Below, piece by piece: positions 19,966 through 28,861 of a DNA stretch of 64,000 bases. The translations under genes were made by a program, and so were the position numbers. Each line of letters begins with the position of its first letter. Within the stretch, counting starts at the first letter, position 1. The notes under the pieces are model-generated. The model was given only the letters and a program-made list of their open reading frames with translations. It did not search any database and was not told where the DNA came from. Origin of the DNA: Pseudarthrobacter raffinosi (GTDB taxonomy: Bacteria; Actinomycetota; Actinomycetes; Actinomycetales; Micrococcaceae); contig NZ_JAMXBH010000007.1 of assembly GCF_023913735.1 (NCBI RefSeq), positions 113,134-177,133 of the forward strand, written 5' to 3'.

Positions 19966-22650
19966 ATGGTGGATCAGCCCGGGGACGGCGAATATCCGGA
20001 ACATTGGGAAGCCGATGTCGTGCTCCGTGACGGTGGCACCGCCCATCTGAGGCCCATCCACCCCAGCGATGCGGACGCGGTCCAGGCTTTCCATGCCGGG
20101 CAGTCGCAGAACTCAATCTACATGCGCTTCTTCGCGTTCAAGGCCCGGCTGTCCAGCAAGGAGCTCAAGCGCTTCACCGAAGTGGACTACAGGGACCGGG
20201 TTGCCCTGGTGATCACCTTTGGCGGCGAAATCCTGGGGATCGGCCGCTACGACAGGCTGGATGATCCCCTCGAAGCCGAGGTCGCGTTCAACATTGCCGA
20301 CGCCCACCAGGGCCGGGGCATCGGCTCAATCCTGCTCGAACACCTTGCCGCGGCCGCCCACGAAATCGGGATCCGCCGCTTCAGCGCCGAAGTGCTGCCG
20401 GAAAACCGCAAAATGCTAATGGTGTTCGCCGACGCCGGCTACGACGTCAAACGCCATTTCGACGACGGCGTCGTCAGCCTGGAGTTCAACATCGACCCCA
20501 CCGAAAAGTCCCGGGTGGTGATGGAATCACGCGAGCACCGCGCCGAGGCGAGAAGCGTCCGGGACCTGCTGGCGCCGTCGTCCATTGCCGTTATCGGGGC
20601 CAGCCGCAAATGGGGGACCGTGGGGTACCAGCTGCTCGAACACATCATCGAAGGCGGCTTCTCCGGGCAGGTCTACGCCATCAACCCGGAGGCGTTGGAG
20701 CTCGCCGGAATGATGTCCTTCGGCAGGATTTCCGAGGTCCCGGAACCTGTGGGGCTCGCTGTGATAGCCGTTCCGTATGAGGAAGTGGCCACCGTGGTTG
20801 ACCAGTGCGCTGCGGCCGGGGTCAAGGGGCTGGTGATCGCCTCCGCGGGCTTCGCGGACGACGGCGAACGCGGCCTCGCCCGCCAGCGCAACCTGGTCCG
20901 GAAGGCCAGGGCCAACGGCATGAGGGTGATCGGGCCCGCTTCCCTGGGGATCGTGAACACCCATCCCGACGTGAGACTGAACGCCTCCATGGCGCCCTCA
21001 CTGCCGCGTCGCGGGGGCCTGGGCCTGTTCAGCCAGTCGGCGGCGATCGGTGTTTCCCTCTATGCGGCGTCACACCGCCGCAGGCTGGGCCTTTCGACGT
21101 TCCTGTCGGCGGGCAACCGCGCGGACGTCTCCGGCAACGACATGATGCAGTTCTGGGAGGACGACGCCGACACCACCGCGGTGGGCCTTTACCTGGAGTC
21201 GATCGGGAACCCCCGCAAATTTTCCCGGATCGTCCGGCGGCTCGCCCGCACCAAGCCCGTGGTGGTGGCCAAGTCTGAAACCATGGGCCTGCGGCTGCCG
21301 CCTGGCCACGCCGTCCGGACCACCCAGGCACCCGCCGGTGCGCTGGACGCCATGATGCGCCAGTCCGGCGTCATCCGGGTCGAGACCATCGAACAGCTGA
21401 TGGACATCACGCAGATAGTGTCCGGCCAGCCGCTCCCGGCGGGGCCAGGGCTGGCCATTTTCAGCAACTCCCTTGCGCTGGGCAACGTGGTGGCGGACAG
21501 CGCCGAGGCGCACGGCCTGACCGTGGATGGCATCATCACCGACGTGGATCTCGACGCCGGGATGTCCCTGGCGCTGCCGGCCCTCCGCCGCAGCCTCCAG
21601 GACGCTCTTGCGTCCGACGCCGTCCACGCCGTGGTGGCCGCCCTGCTGCCGGTGCGGGGCCTGACTGTGGACCATATCGCTGAGGTCCTGGCCGAATGCT
21701 CGGCCGCCGCCGGAAAACCGGTAGTCGCCGCCTTCACCGGCATCCTTGACCCCTCCATCTACGTGGAGGGCATGGTGGGCAGTGAGGGATGGACAGTGCC
21801 GTGCTTCTCCAACGCCGGTGCGGCTGTGGCGGCGCTCGCCGCCGTGGTGCGCTACGCGGAGTGGGTGGCACGGGACCCCGGCCACTTTGTCCAACCCGAA
21901 GGCTGCGATCCGGAAAGCGCACGGATCCTGCTGGATCAGCTTCTCCACGATGTCCACGGGGAGCAACTCAAGACCCTGGAGCCGGCGTCCGCGGCCCAGC
22001 TGCTGGCGCACTACGGCATTGCGGTGCTGCCGTCCGCAGGTTTCGACTCAGAAGAGGAGGCCGTTGCTGCCGCCGGCAGGCTGGGCTGGCCGGTCGCGCT
22101 CAAAACCACCGACCCGGCACTTCGCCACCGCCTCGACCTGGGCGGAGTCCGCCTCGACATCGGGGATCCGGATTCCCTCCGCCGCAACATCGCGCAGATG
22201 CGGCGCTCGCTGGCACCTTACGGTTCGCGGGCCCTGGAGGTGCAGTCCATGGCCGCGGTGGGGCAGGCGTGCACGTTCCGGGCCATTGAGGATCCGCTGC
22301 TGGGGCCGGTAGTCTCCTTTGGGCTGGCCGGGGACGCGGTCAACCTGCTGGATGACTGGGCGCACCGTGTGCCTCCGCTGTCCGCGGCCGACGTGAAGGA
22401 CTTCGTCCGTGGGCCCCGCGCGGCCCGCAAACTCTTCGGCTACCAGGGCCTTCCCGCCGTCGATATTGACGCCTTGGAGGAAGTCGCCGGGCGCTTGGCC
22501 TGGATGAAGGACAACCATCCGGAAATAGCCCTAGTGGAATTCAACCCTGTCCTCTGCGGAACCCAGGGCGTGTCCATCTTGGCCGCAGATATCCGGATCG
22601 GCAACGCAGCCCAGCGCACTGACAGTGCCCGCCGGGCCATGCTGGGCTGA
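19966..22650 (+). CDS. GNAT acetyltransferase fused to ADP-forming acyl-CoA synthetase-like protein
   Basis: 894 residues. N-terminal GNAT domain (15-175) with the acetyl-CoA loop HQGRGIGS at 114-121; then a Rossmann CoA-binding domain starting SIAVIGASRKWGTVGYQLL near 205, succinyl-CoA-synthetase-like subdomains (about 350-620) and an ATP-grasp domain (about 660-890). The same parts occur in the protein lysine acetyltransferase PatZ/Pka, where the GNAT domain is C-terminal and the synthetase part is inactive and serves as acetyl-CoA sensor. Here the order is reversed. Probable role: acetylation of metabolic enzymes such as acetyl-CoA synthetase. ATG at 19966 without a ribosome binding site but with TAGGCT 6 nt upstream. 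Divergent from parC. Cytoplasmic. Confidence 0.85.
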   Translation: MVDQPGDGEYPEHWEADVVLRDGGTAHLRPIHPSDADAVQAFHAGQSQNSIYMRFFAFKARLSSKELKRFTEVDYRDRVALVITFGGEILGIGRYDRLDDPLEAEVAFNIADAHQGRGIGSILLEHLAAAAHEIGIRRFSAEVLPENRKMLMVFADAGYDVKRHFDDGVVSLEFNIDPTEKSRVVMESREHRAEARSVRDLLAPSSIAVIGASRKWGTVGYQLLEHIIEGGFSGQVYAINPEALELAGMMSFGRISEVPEPVGLAVIAVPYEEVATVVDQCAAAGVKGLVIASAGFADDGERGLARQRNLVRKARANGMRVIGPASLGIVNTHPDVRLNASMAPSLPRRGGLGLFSQSAAIGVSLYAASHRRRLGLSTFLSAGNRADVSGNDMMQFWEDDADTTAVGLYLESIGNPRKFSRIVRRLARTKPVVVAKSETMGLRLPPGHAVRTTQAPAGALDAMMRQSGVIRVETIEQLMDITQIVSGQPLPAGPGLAIFSNSLALGNVVADSAEAHGLTVDGIITDVDLDAGMSLALPALRRSLQDALASDAVHAVVAALLPVRGLTVDHIAEVLAECSAAAGKPVVAAFTGILDPSIYVEGMVGSEGWTVPCFSNAGAAVAALAAVVRYAEWVARDPGHFVQPEGCDPESARILLDQLLHDVHGEQLKTLEPASAAQLLAHYGIAVLPSAGFDSEEEAVAAAGRLGWPVALKTTDPALRHRLDLGGVRLDIGDPDSLRRNIAQMRRSLAPYGSRALEVQSMAAVGQACTFRAIEDPLLGPVVSFGLAGDAVNLLDDWAHRVPPLSAADVKDFVRGPRAARKLFGYQGLPAVDIDALEEVAGRLAWMKDNHPEIALVEFNPVLCGTQGVSILAADIRIGNAAQRTDSARRAMLG

Positions 22651-22680
22651 CCGCGGTTAGCATGTCCCCGGCCGATCTGT

Positions 22681-22686
22681 GAAAAT
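22681..22686 (+). promoter_or_regulatory. Weak -10 element for DUF5998 gene
   Basis: GAAAAT, preceded by TG-T as in an extended -10, 6 nt before the ATG at 22693. First base deviates from TAnnnT. Confidence 0.35.
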
Positions 22687-22692
22687 GGGGGA

Positions 22693-23439
22693 ATGAGCTC
22701 ACAGCCTTCCCAGTCGACGCCTTCCACCTCCGGCAGTGACAACCAGGCAACCCGCCCCCACAGCTCACACAGCCACACGCCGCAGGGCCAGAGCCTGGAC
22801 GGTGCGCTCCAGAAAGCGGGCTTCTACCCACGCCTGGTGGCTGACGTCGTTGACGACGCCCTGGACGGCCGCGAATGCGTGGCCCACCTGGTGCACCTCG
22901 AAACCCACTTTGACCGGGCCGAAGTCCGCCGCCACATCACCGTGCTGGTCCTGACCGCAGACATGCTGGTGATCACCCACGTGGACGACCAGCAGCTCGA
23001 TGACGCCGGCGAACAGATCGTGGCCCAGATCTCCACCGAATCCGTGCCCGTCGCGCAGATCCGCTCCGTGGTCCTGAGCTACATGTACTCCCAGCCGCAG
23101 GACTACAAGCCCTCGGATCCGGTCCGGGAAGTCACCCTCGCCATTGCCTGGTCCGGCGGCCAGCGGCTGGACATGGGCCCCGCCAGCTGCGGAGACCCGC
23201 AATGCGAGGCAGACCACGGCTACAGCGGCACCATTGCCCAGGAGGACATCGTCCTGCGGATCAGCGCCGAAGCCGACGGTCCGCAGGCCGTCCAGGACGC
23301 CAAACTCTTTGCCCGCGCCCTGCGGGCCGTGAACACCGGTTCCACGGCTCCCGTGCCGCACGCCGGCCAGACGCTCCAGCCCCGGCCCCGGACGGGTGTG
23401 TTCGGAAACCGGCTCAGCCGCGGGCACCAGCAGCGCTGA
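22693..23439 (+). CDS. DUF5998 family protein
   Basis: 248 residues. After a Ser/Gln/His-rich, disordered N-terminus (1-38) comes a folded domain beginning LDGALQKAGFYPRLVADVVDDALDG, with HLVHLETHFDR, strands LVLTADMLVITHVDD, and a SCGDPQCEADHGYSG segment. The family is restricted to actinobacteria and without known function. It lies 42 nt after the acetyltransferase fusion and 1 nt before the phosphodiesterase, so the latter two are certainly cotranscribed. No signal peptide. Confidence 0.75.
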   Translation: MSSQPSQSTPSTSGSDNQATRPHSSHSHTPQGQSLDGALQKAGFYPRLVADVVDDALDGRECVAHLVHLETHFDRAEVRRHITVLVLTADMLVITHVDDQQLDDAGEQIVAQISTESVPVAQIRSVVLSYMYSQPQDYKPSDPVREVTLAIAWSGGQRLDMGPASCGDPQCEADHGYSGTIAQEDIVLRISAEADGPQAVQDAKLFARALRAVNTGSTAPVPHAGQTLQPRPRTGVFGNRLSRGHQQR

Positions 23440-23440
23440 G

Positions 23441-24685
23441 ATGCCGGACCAAGGGAAAGCAACAGTCTCCTCAGTCTCTTCCGCAGCGGTTTCGCAGGGG
23501 GCCGCCCCGCAGCTTAGAATGCCGCCCGCGCCTGCCTTTGGCCGGCGGTCCATCGGGGATGTCCTCACCAGCGCGGCGGCCAGCCTCGGGGTAGAAGGTT
23601 TCACGAACTCCCTGGGCCTTCCGCCGGCGTCGCGCGTCTGCGTGGTCCTGGTCGACGGCCTGGGCCGGAACCTGCTCAAACAGAAGTCTGCCCACACGCC
23701 CTTCCTGCGCTCCGTGATGCAGTCCGGGCAGGGGGAAGTTCCCGTCTGGCTGGACTCCACGTTCCCCTCAACCACGGCCGCTGCCCTGGCCAGCTTCGGC
23801 ACGGGACTCCCGCCCGGCCAGCACGGAATGGTGGGCTATGACGTCCTGGACCCGGACCAGGACAAAGTCGTCAACATGCTCGGCAACTGGGATGCCAAGG
23901 TGGACCCCACTGAGTGGCAGCCGTTTCCTACCGTCCTCGAACGGGCTGCCGATTCAGTTAGTGTGACCACGGTCAGCCTGCCGCAGTTCGGCAACTCGCC
24001 CATGACGCAGGCGGCCCTCCGCGGCGGGAATTTCGTCTCAGCCGTGACGGCCCACGCGCGCACAGAAGCCGCCGCCGAAGCCATGGACACAGCCGGGAAG
24101 TCCCTGATGTACTTCTACGTCAACGAACTGGATAAGGCCGGCCACCGGCACGGTTGCCAGTCCGAACAGTGGGAACACCAGCTCGAAGAGCTTGACGCAA
24201 CCGTCAAACGGCTCCACGCGTCGCTCCCGGCCGGGACCACCGTCCTGCTCACCGCGGACCACGGGATGCTCGACGTCCCGGAACAGCAGCGGATCGACTT
24301 CGCCGCGGACGCGTCGCTTGTTGACGGCGTGCGGCATACGGCGGGGGAGCCCCGGATGGTACATCTCTACCTTGAGGATCCGGCAGACGCCGCGGGCCGG
24401 GAGCGCTTGCTGGGCGCGTGGCGTGCCCGTTTCGGCGACAGGATCTGGGCCTTTACGCGGGAGGATGCCATCGCCGCCGGGCTGTTCGGGACACTGCGCC
24501 CGGCCGTCGGGCCCCGGATTGGCGACATCATGATTGCAGCGCGGGACGCGCTGGCCCTCTACGACACCCGCCGCGGGCGCCCAGCCGCCATGGAGGTGGT
24601 GGGCCAGCACGGCTCGCTGACCAAAGCGGAACGCGAAGTACCCCTGCTGTGCTTTAAGGCCGAAGGCAAGCCACGGCGACGCTGA
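23441..24685 (+). CDS. Alkaline phosphatase superfamily nucleotide pyrophosphatase/phosphodiesterase
   Basis: 414 residues. Type I phosphodiesterase fold: metal Asp in VVLVDGLGRNLL, nucleophile region STFPSTTAAALASFGTG (Thr), MVGYDV, metal ligands in NELDKAGHRHG and TADHGMLDV, and a late VGQHGSLTKAE His. All metal-site motifs look intact, so it should hydrolyse phosphodiester or pyrophosphate bonds; the natural substrate is unknown. No signal peptide is visible, unlike many secreted relatives, so it is probably cytoplasmic. ATG at 23441 is 1 nt after the DUF5998 stop; translation is likely coupled. Convergent with sepH, 4 nt between stops. Confidence 0.83.
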   Translation: MPDQGKATVSSVSSAAVSQGAAPQLRMPPAPAFGRRSIGDVLTSAAASLGVEGFTNSLGLPPASRVCVVLVDGLGRNLLKQKSAHTPFLRSVMQSGQGEVPVWLDSTFPSTTAAALASFGTGLPPGQHGMVGYDVLDPDQDKVVNMLGNWDAKVDPTEWQPFPTVLERAADSVSVTTVSLPQFGNSPMTQAALRGGNFVSAVTAHARTEAAAEAMDTAGKSLMYFYVNELDKAGHRHGCQSEQWEHQLEELDATVKRLHASLPAGTTVLLTADHGMLDVPEQQRIDFAADASLVDGVRHTAGEPRMVHLYLEDPADAAGRERLLGAWRARFGDRIWAFTREDAIAAGLFGTLRPAVGPRIGDIMIAARDALALYDTRRGRPAAMEVVGQHGSLTKAEREVPLLCFKAEGKPRRR

Positions 24686-24689
24686 GGCG

Positions 24690-26063
24690 TCAGTCCCGCT
24701 TGGTCCCGAAGACGATCTCGTCCCAGCTGGGAACCGTGGACCGCTTCGGTTTTGCGGGCTGCCGTTCAGGCTGGTCCGCGTCATGGTCGTGGTGCTGGCC
24801 CGATCCTGCGTCATCGGTGCCGGCCGCGTAGGCCGCCCTGCGCGGGCTGCCGCCGCCCAGCAGTTCGTCCAGGCCCACGTTCGGCGCGGGACGCCCCGGA
24901 GCTGTCTCGCCGGGGGCACCCTGCCCTGCGGGACGAAGCGGGGACGCCACAATGGTGACTTCCCTCGTGTCGGTGCTGACGCCGTCGTGCAGTTTCAGGA
25001 CGTCATCCTCCTCGGAGTCCCGGTGCGGCGGGATGAGGCTCAGCCTGGACAGCATTGACGGCCGCGCATCACGCTTGCGGGTGAGGGGATCGGCGGGCGG
25101 GGCGTCGTCCGGCGCGGTGGACTCGGCAGGTGCTGCCTCGCGCATTTCGGGCTCCCGGTACTTCTGCTCCCTGGAATCCGGTTCCGAGACCACCTCCGAG
25201 GGACGTGGATGGGCAGCGGGCACGCCGTGGGTCAGCAACAGCGCCAGGGCGTCGTCCGCGTCTTCGTCGACACCCAGACGCTGGCCGCGGCGTGAACGGA
25301 GCATATCCAGGAGACCGTCAGATTCCCTGGCCTGCGGGACGGCCTGCGGGCCGGTCGAATTTCGGGCGGCCGCTGCTTCCGCGTCGGTTTCAAAGTCAAA
25401 CGGGCGGTCCGTGACGGCAGTGAGACGGCGGGCCGGAACGGGACCGTCCAGCGGTTCCAGCTCACTGAGCTGCTGGGCCCAGCGGTTGGCGTTCTGCAGC
25501 GACTTGCGGGCCGGACTGAACGTCCACTGCGCAGGCGGCTCTTCCCCGATGCCGGAGGTGCCGTCCTTTTTGGCTTCAAACCGGGCCACCACGGTCCAAT
25601 TGCCGTCCTGGCGCCGCCACGAATCCCACTCCACGGTGGAAGGTTCAATCCCGTGGGCTGAGAGCCGGTGGTTGACCATGTCGTGGAGGGAAGCCGGGTG
25701 GTCGCCGAAAATGGAGCGGTAGGTGTCATGGCCGGGGGAGGGCGAAGCCACTTCCACCTTCCGTGCCTGTTGCGCTACATACTCCCGCTCGGCAAGGACC
25801 GGGCCCTCATACCGCTCGACCTTTGCGAGGGGAAGCCCGGAAAGCTCAGCCACCTCCGCTGCGGTGGCACCGCTGCGGATCCGAGACTGTATGTCCCGCG
25901 GGGACATGGCAATGGGCGCAGCCGCGGAAGCCGTCTTCGCCGAAGACCGGCTGGCCGTCCGCAGTGCTTCATCGATCGGCAGCTGGAACATCTCGCCGCC
26001 GGCACCGCTCAACAGGAGATGCTCCCCGTCGTCGTGTACGCCTACAAGCCGTAGATCCTGCAT
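24690..26063 (-). CDS. sepH: Septation protein SepH (DUF3071)
   Basis: 457 residues. N-terminal conserved domain starting MQDLRLVGVHDDGEHLLL, with a helix-turn-helix-like part SRIRSGATAAEVAELSGLPLAKVERYEGP (about 65-95). The middle (residues 240-430) is acidic, proline-rich and probably disordered. It ends with RSTVPSWDEIVFGTKRD, the conserved C-terminal motif of SepH. In Streptomyces and mycobacteria SepH binds FtsZ and promotes filament assembly during septation. The start at 26063 is set by GGAGGA six nt upstream. Cytoplasmic, at the division site. Confidence 0.9.
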   Translation of the reverse strand: MQDLRLVGVHDDGEHLLLSGAGGEMFQLPIDEALRTASRSSAKTASAAAPIAMSPRDIQSRIRSGATAAEVAELSGLPLAKVERYEGPVLAEREYVAQQARKVEVASPSPGHDTYRSIFGDHPASLHDMVNHRLSAHGIEPSTVEWDSWRRQDGNWTVVARFEAKKDGTSGIGEEPPAQWTFSPARKSLQNANRWAQQLSELEPLDGPVPARRLTAVTDRPFDFETDAEAAAARNSTGPQAVPQARESDGLLDMLRSRRGQRLGVDEDADDALALLLTHGVPAAHPRPSEVVSEPDSREQKYREPEMREAAPAESTAPDDAPPADPLTRKRDARPSMLSRLSLIPPHRDSEEDDVLKLHDGVSTDTREVTIVASPLRPAGQGAPGETAPGRPAPNVGLDELLGGGSPRRAAYAAGTDDAGSGQHHDHDADQPERQPAKPKRSTVPSWDEIVFGTKRD

Positions 26064-26257
26064 ACAAATCCTCCACCCTGGCATTACTATCAATCGAAAC
26101 TCTGCCACTCACCGGCCCCCTTTTGGGTTAGGAGCAAGGGCGCGCCGCGATATTCCGGCACTTTCGGACGCCAGTGCGGTCAGCAGCGGGGGTTTGCGCA
26201 GTGCCAGCGGACCGCACCGGCGCGGAAGTCTGGATTTTGCCGCGTGCATGCGGAAGG

Positions 26258-26506
26258 ATGAGCCCACGCCGGGCACAAACCCGGCGATCAGATAACCCGA
26301 CGGCCGCGGTTGATGTGGACGAAAGCGACCTCGCCGCAGGCTACGAGCTTCCCGGGGTGGACCTGTCCGGCGAGGAGCTGCTGGTTCTGGTGGTGCCTCC
26401 ACAAGCGGACGAGTTTACGTGTTCCTCGTGCTTCCTGGTCCGGCACCGTTCACAGATTGCGCGGGAAAAGGACGGCCACTTCTATTGCAAGGAGTGCGAG
26501 GGCTGA
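26258..26506 (+). CDS. DUF4193 family protein, short N-terminus
   Basis: 82 residues. The body is clearly DUF4193: AVDVDESDLAAGYELPGVDLSGEELL, then PPQADEFTCSSCFLVRHRSQ and FYCKECEG, giving two CxxC pairs for one zinc. Usual members are near 100 residues and start MATDYDAPRK; that part is missing and only RRSDNPTAAV remains. The start is uncertain: ATG 26258 has GGAAGG directly against it. Either the N-terminus diverged, the start is further upstream at a rare codon, or there was a frameshift. Same place in the block as M. tuberculosis Rv2699c as I recall. Function unknown. Confidence 0.72.
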   Translation: MSPRRAQTRRSDNPTAAVDVDESDLAAGYELPGVDLSGEELLVLVVPPQADEFTCSSCFLVRHRSQIAREKDGHFYCKECEG

Positions 26507-26516
26507 TCCGGGGTGC

Positions 26517-27005
26517 CTATTTCCGCGAAAGCGCGGCAGTGAGTTCCTCGGGCCGCCTGGACGACGTCAGCCAATAGGGGGTCCGGTCGGACGGGTCCGT
26601 GATTTCGATCCGCACCACCGGGTCGATCCAGCCACGGATGCACAGGTAGGCGAGGCCGTTGAGCCGGGTCCCGCGCTGGGCCGTGGCGTCCTTGCCGTGG
26701 AACGCTGCCGCGTCGCCGACGAAGCGGCGCTCAATGGTGGCGCGTCCTACCGTCAAGGCGTCACTGGTGACAAGGATCGTCGGAGTGGACAGCACGAGCA
26801 GGACAGCAATGATCGTGAACAGGACGCCGGCCGCCGTATAGCCCGCAACCATGCTGATCGGGGCGAAAACGAGGATCCCGGCACCGGAGATCCCTGCCGC
26901 GATGATCCAGATCCAGACGTTCGGCCACAGCCTCTCCCGGAAAACTGCCGGGGTGCCGGCAGAGGGGGCGTCAGGGACGGGCGCGGTGGAGCTGGATTCG
27001 GGCAT
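26517..27005 (-). CDS. DUF3093 membrane protein
   Basis: 162 residues. Two adjacent hydrophobic helices (about 28-48 and 50-70) after FRERLWPNVWIWIIAA, then a soluble domain with ITVxxDALTVGRATIERR-like strands, GTRLNGLAYLCIRGWIDP and the end YWLTSSRRPEEL. This is the DUF3093 pattern; PH-like cytoplasmic part is probable. Function unknown. Convergent with DUF4193 (10 nt between stops), divergent from dut. AAAGCT lies 6 nt before the start, no ribosome binding site. Confidence 0.83.
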   Translation of the reverse strand: MPESSSTAPVPDAPSAGTPAVFRERLWPNVWIWIIAAGISGAGILVFAPISMVAGYTAAGVLFTIIAVLLVLSTPTILVTSDALTVGRATIERRFVGDAAAFHGKDATAQRGTRLNGLAYLCIRGWIDPVVRIEITDPSDRTPYWLTSSRRPEELTAALSRK

Positions 27006-27106
27006 GCCACCAGCTTTCCACCTTTGGCTGGCTATTTCATCTTGGTTTCATCCGGTCTTGGCCTGCGACGTCCCGTTGAATCTAGGACGGAACTGCGGCT
27101 GGGCGT

Positions 27107-27112
27107 TAGACT
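27107..27112 (+). promoter_or_regulatory. -10 element for dut
   Basis: TAGACT, 8 nt before the GTG at 27121 and 2 nt before the GTG at 27115, which argues for the second codon as the leaderless start. Confidence 0.5.
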
Positions 27113-27120
27113 GAGTGACT

Positions 27121-27663
27121 GTGACTGACGAACTTGCCACTGTTGAAACCGTTCCTGACGATGAGCTGGCCGGCCCTGCACCGGATGCAGCCGCAGCCTA
27201 CGGGGCCCCGACGCTGCAGGTGCAGCTGAAAATGCTCGACGCCGGGCTGGAGGCACCTTCCTATGCCCACCCCGGCGACGCGGGAGCTGACCTGCGGACC
27301 CGGGAAGATGTGGTCCTGGCACCGGGGGAGCGGAAGCTGGTGGCTACCGGTGTTTCCATCGCGCTGCCGGACGGGTTTGTAGCCCTGATCCACCCTCGCT
27401 CCGGCCTGGCCACGAAGCATGGGCTGACTATCGTCAATGCGCCCGGCACTGTGGATGCCGGTTATCGCGGGGAAATTTCCGTGACCCTCCTCAACACCGA
27501 TTCCAGGAACGCCATAGAGCTGCGGCGCGGCGATAGAATTGCACAGATGGTGATCCAGCGGGTGGAATATGCGCAGTTTGTCCCCGTCAACGAATTGAGC
27601 GAATCGGTGCGGGGAGCCGGCGGATTCGGATCCACCGGCGGCTTCACCTCGCCAAACGCCTGA
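27121..27663 (+). CDS. dut: dUTP diphosphatase
   Basis: 180 residues from GTG 27121 (two codons longer from GTG 27115). All five trimeric dUTPase motifs are present: DAGADLRT (1), [12 protein letters not shown] (2), [14 protein letters not shown] (3), [10 protein letters not shown] (4), [12 protein letters not shown] (5, the P-loop-like tail). It converts dUTP to dUMP, keeping uracil out of DNA and feeding dTMP synthesis. An extra acidic/Ala N-terminus of about 30 residues precedes the core. First gene after a divergent promoter; DUF3710 follows after 105 nt containing a stem-loop. Cytoplasmic trimer. Confidence 0.96.
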   Translation: MTDELATVETVPDDELAGPAPDAAAAYGAPTLQVQLKMLDAGLEAPSYAHPGDAGADLRTREDVVLAPGERKLVATGVSIALPDGFVALIHPRSGLATKHGLTIVNAPGTVDAGYRGEISVTLLNTDSRNAIELRRGDRIAQMVIQRVEYAQFVPVNELSESVRGAGGFGSTGGFTSPNA

Positions 27664-27676
27664 CACACCCGACGGC

Positions 27677-27696
27677 GGCAACCAGCGTTGGTTGCC
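27677..27696 (+). other. Stem-loop after dut
   Basis: GGCAACCA/TGGTTGCC with a GCGT loop, 14 nt after the dut stop. No T-run; may trim or attenuate the transcript before DUF3710. Confidence 0.4.
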
Positions 27697-27768
27697 CGCG
27701 GCAGCAAGACTTTCGACGGTACCCACCGGGCCCGGCGAGTCACTTTCACAACTAAGGAGACAATCCCC

Positions 27769-28506
27769 ATGGTTTTTGGGCTCGGCAGGAAATCAAAGAA
27801 GGAACATCCGGCCGACCCGGACGAATCCCAGGCCTCAGTGGAATCAACGGATTCCGCTGACACGGCCTCGGCGGACGCCGGGCGTCGGGTTTCGGGCCCC
27901 TTTGATGTTTCCGAGGTCTCCAGCCGCGAGGGATATGTTGACCTCGGTGCGCTGCTGATTTCCCCGAGCGAGGGGCTCCAGCTCCGGCTCGAAGTTGAGG
28001 AAGCCACCCAGCGCGTGGTCGCTGTGACCATGGACCTGAACGGCTCCAGCCTTCAGTTGCAGGCGTTTGCTGCTCCCAAGACCGAGGGACTGTGGGACGA
28101 GATCCGCGAACAGATCGGTCAGTCCGTGGGAAGCCAGGGCGGGCAGGTTGAAGAAGTCCAGGGTGGCTTCGGAACCGAACTGATCGCCAAACTGCCCGCC
28201 GGTGCACAGGACGGCAGCCAGGGCTACCGGGTGGCGCGCTTCATAGGCATCGACGGGCCGCGTTGGTTCCTGCGCGGCGTCCTGGGCGGCGCGGCAGCGA
28301 TGGAGCGCGAGGCTGCGGCACCGCTTGAGTCCCTTTTCCGCAAGATTGTGGTCATCCGGGGCGACAGCCCCATGCCGCCCCGGGACCTGCTTCAGCTGCG
28401 GCTGCCCAAGGATGCCAGCGTCACCCCGCCGCCTGGTGCCCCCGAATTCAATGCCCCCGAGTTCAAGGGCCCCGAACGTGGTCCGGAAACCACCCAGATT
28501 GGCTGA
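27769..28506 (+). CDS. DUF3710 domain-containing protein
   Basis: 245 residues. N-terminal 50 residues are charged and low in complexity (MVFGLGRKSKKEHPADPDES). The conserved domain runs from GPFDVSEV to about 225: GYVDLGALLISPSEGLQLRLEV, EEATQRVVAVTM, QAFAAPKTEGLWDEIREQI, and GPRWFLRGVLGGAA. Function unknown; always near dut and an OB-fold protein in actinobacteria. AAGGAGA lies 9 nt before the ATG at 27769, so the start is well supported. Cytoplasmic. Confidence 0.85.
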   Translation: MVFGLGRKSKKEHPADPDESQASVESTDSADTASADAGRRVSGPFDVSEVSSREGYVDLGALLISPSEGLQLRLEVEEATQRVVAVTMDLNGSSLQLQAFAAPKTEGLWDEIREQIGQSVGSQGGQVEEVQGGFGTELIAKLPAGAQDGSQGYRVARFIGIDGPRWFLRGVLGGAAAMEREAAAPLESLFRKIVVIRGDSPMPPRDLLQLRLPKDASVTPPPGAPEFNAPEFKGPERGPETTQIG

Positions 28507-28543
28507 TTCCCGCCAAGGTCCCCGGGAATCCTCCCCGGACGCG

Positions 28544-28861
28544 GGGATGCCGGTCAGCCGGCTGCCGGAACGGGGGAGGGTAGTGTGCCAGGGGCACATC
28601 GAATCGGTCACCTACATGCCCGCGGACCGGAACGCGGCATTCACCGCCATTGTCTCGGACCCCGACATTCGCGAGACGGGCGCCAAACCGGCACAGGGAA
28701 CGGGTGGCCGCCTGCGTGTGGTCTGGCTGGGGCGGCGCAGGGTGCCGGGCATCGAGGCCGGGACCGTAGTCCGCCTTGAGGGCATGCTGTCCCAAAGCCA
28801 AGGCCTGCCCACCATGTTCAATCCACGCTATGAAATAGTTTCCCGCCAGGAGAACGAATGA
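28544..28861 (+). CDS. OB-fold nucleic acid binding domain protein
   Basis: 105 residues. Contains a compact beta-rich OB-fold: GRVVCQGHIESVTYMP, AFTAIVSDPD, RLRVVWLGRRRVPGIEAGTVVRLEGML and FNPRYEIV. The WLGRRRVPGI strand and loop are characteristic. Presumed to bind single-stranded nucleic acid; role unknown. The start is uncertain; ATG 28544 lies 38 nt after the DUF3710 stop and has only a weak upstream purine run. Its TGA overlaps the ATG of DUF3159 (ATGA), so these are translationally coupled. Confidence 0.75.
   Translation, partial: GMPVSRLPERGRVVCQGHIESVTYMPADRNAAFTAIVSDPDIRETGAKPAQGTGGRLRVVWLGRRRVPGIEAGTVVRLEGMLSQSQGLPTMFNPRYEIVSRQENE

Noticed and set aside
26310..27128. Long frame spanning DUF4193, DUF3093 and the dut promoter
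   Set aside because: It runs antisense through DUF3093 and out of frame in DUF4193, with no motif.
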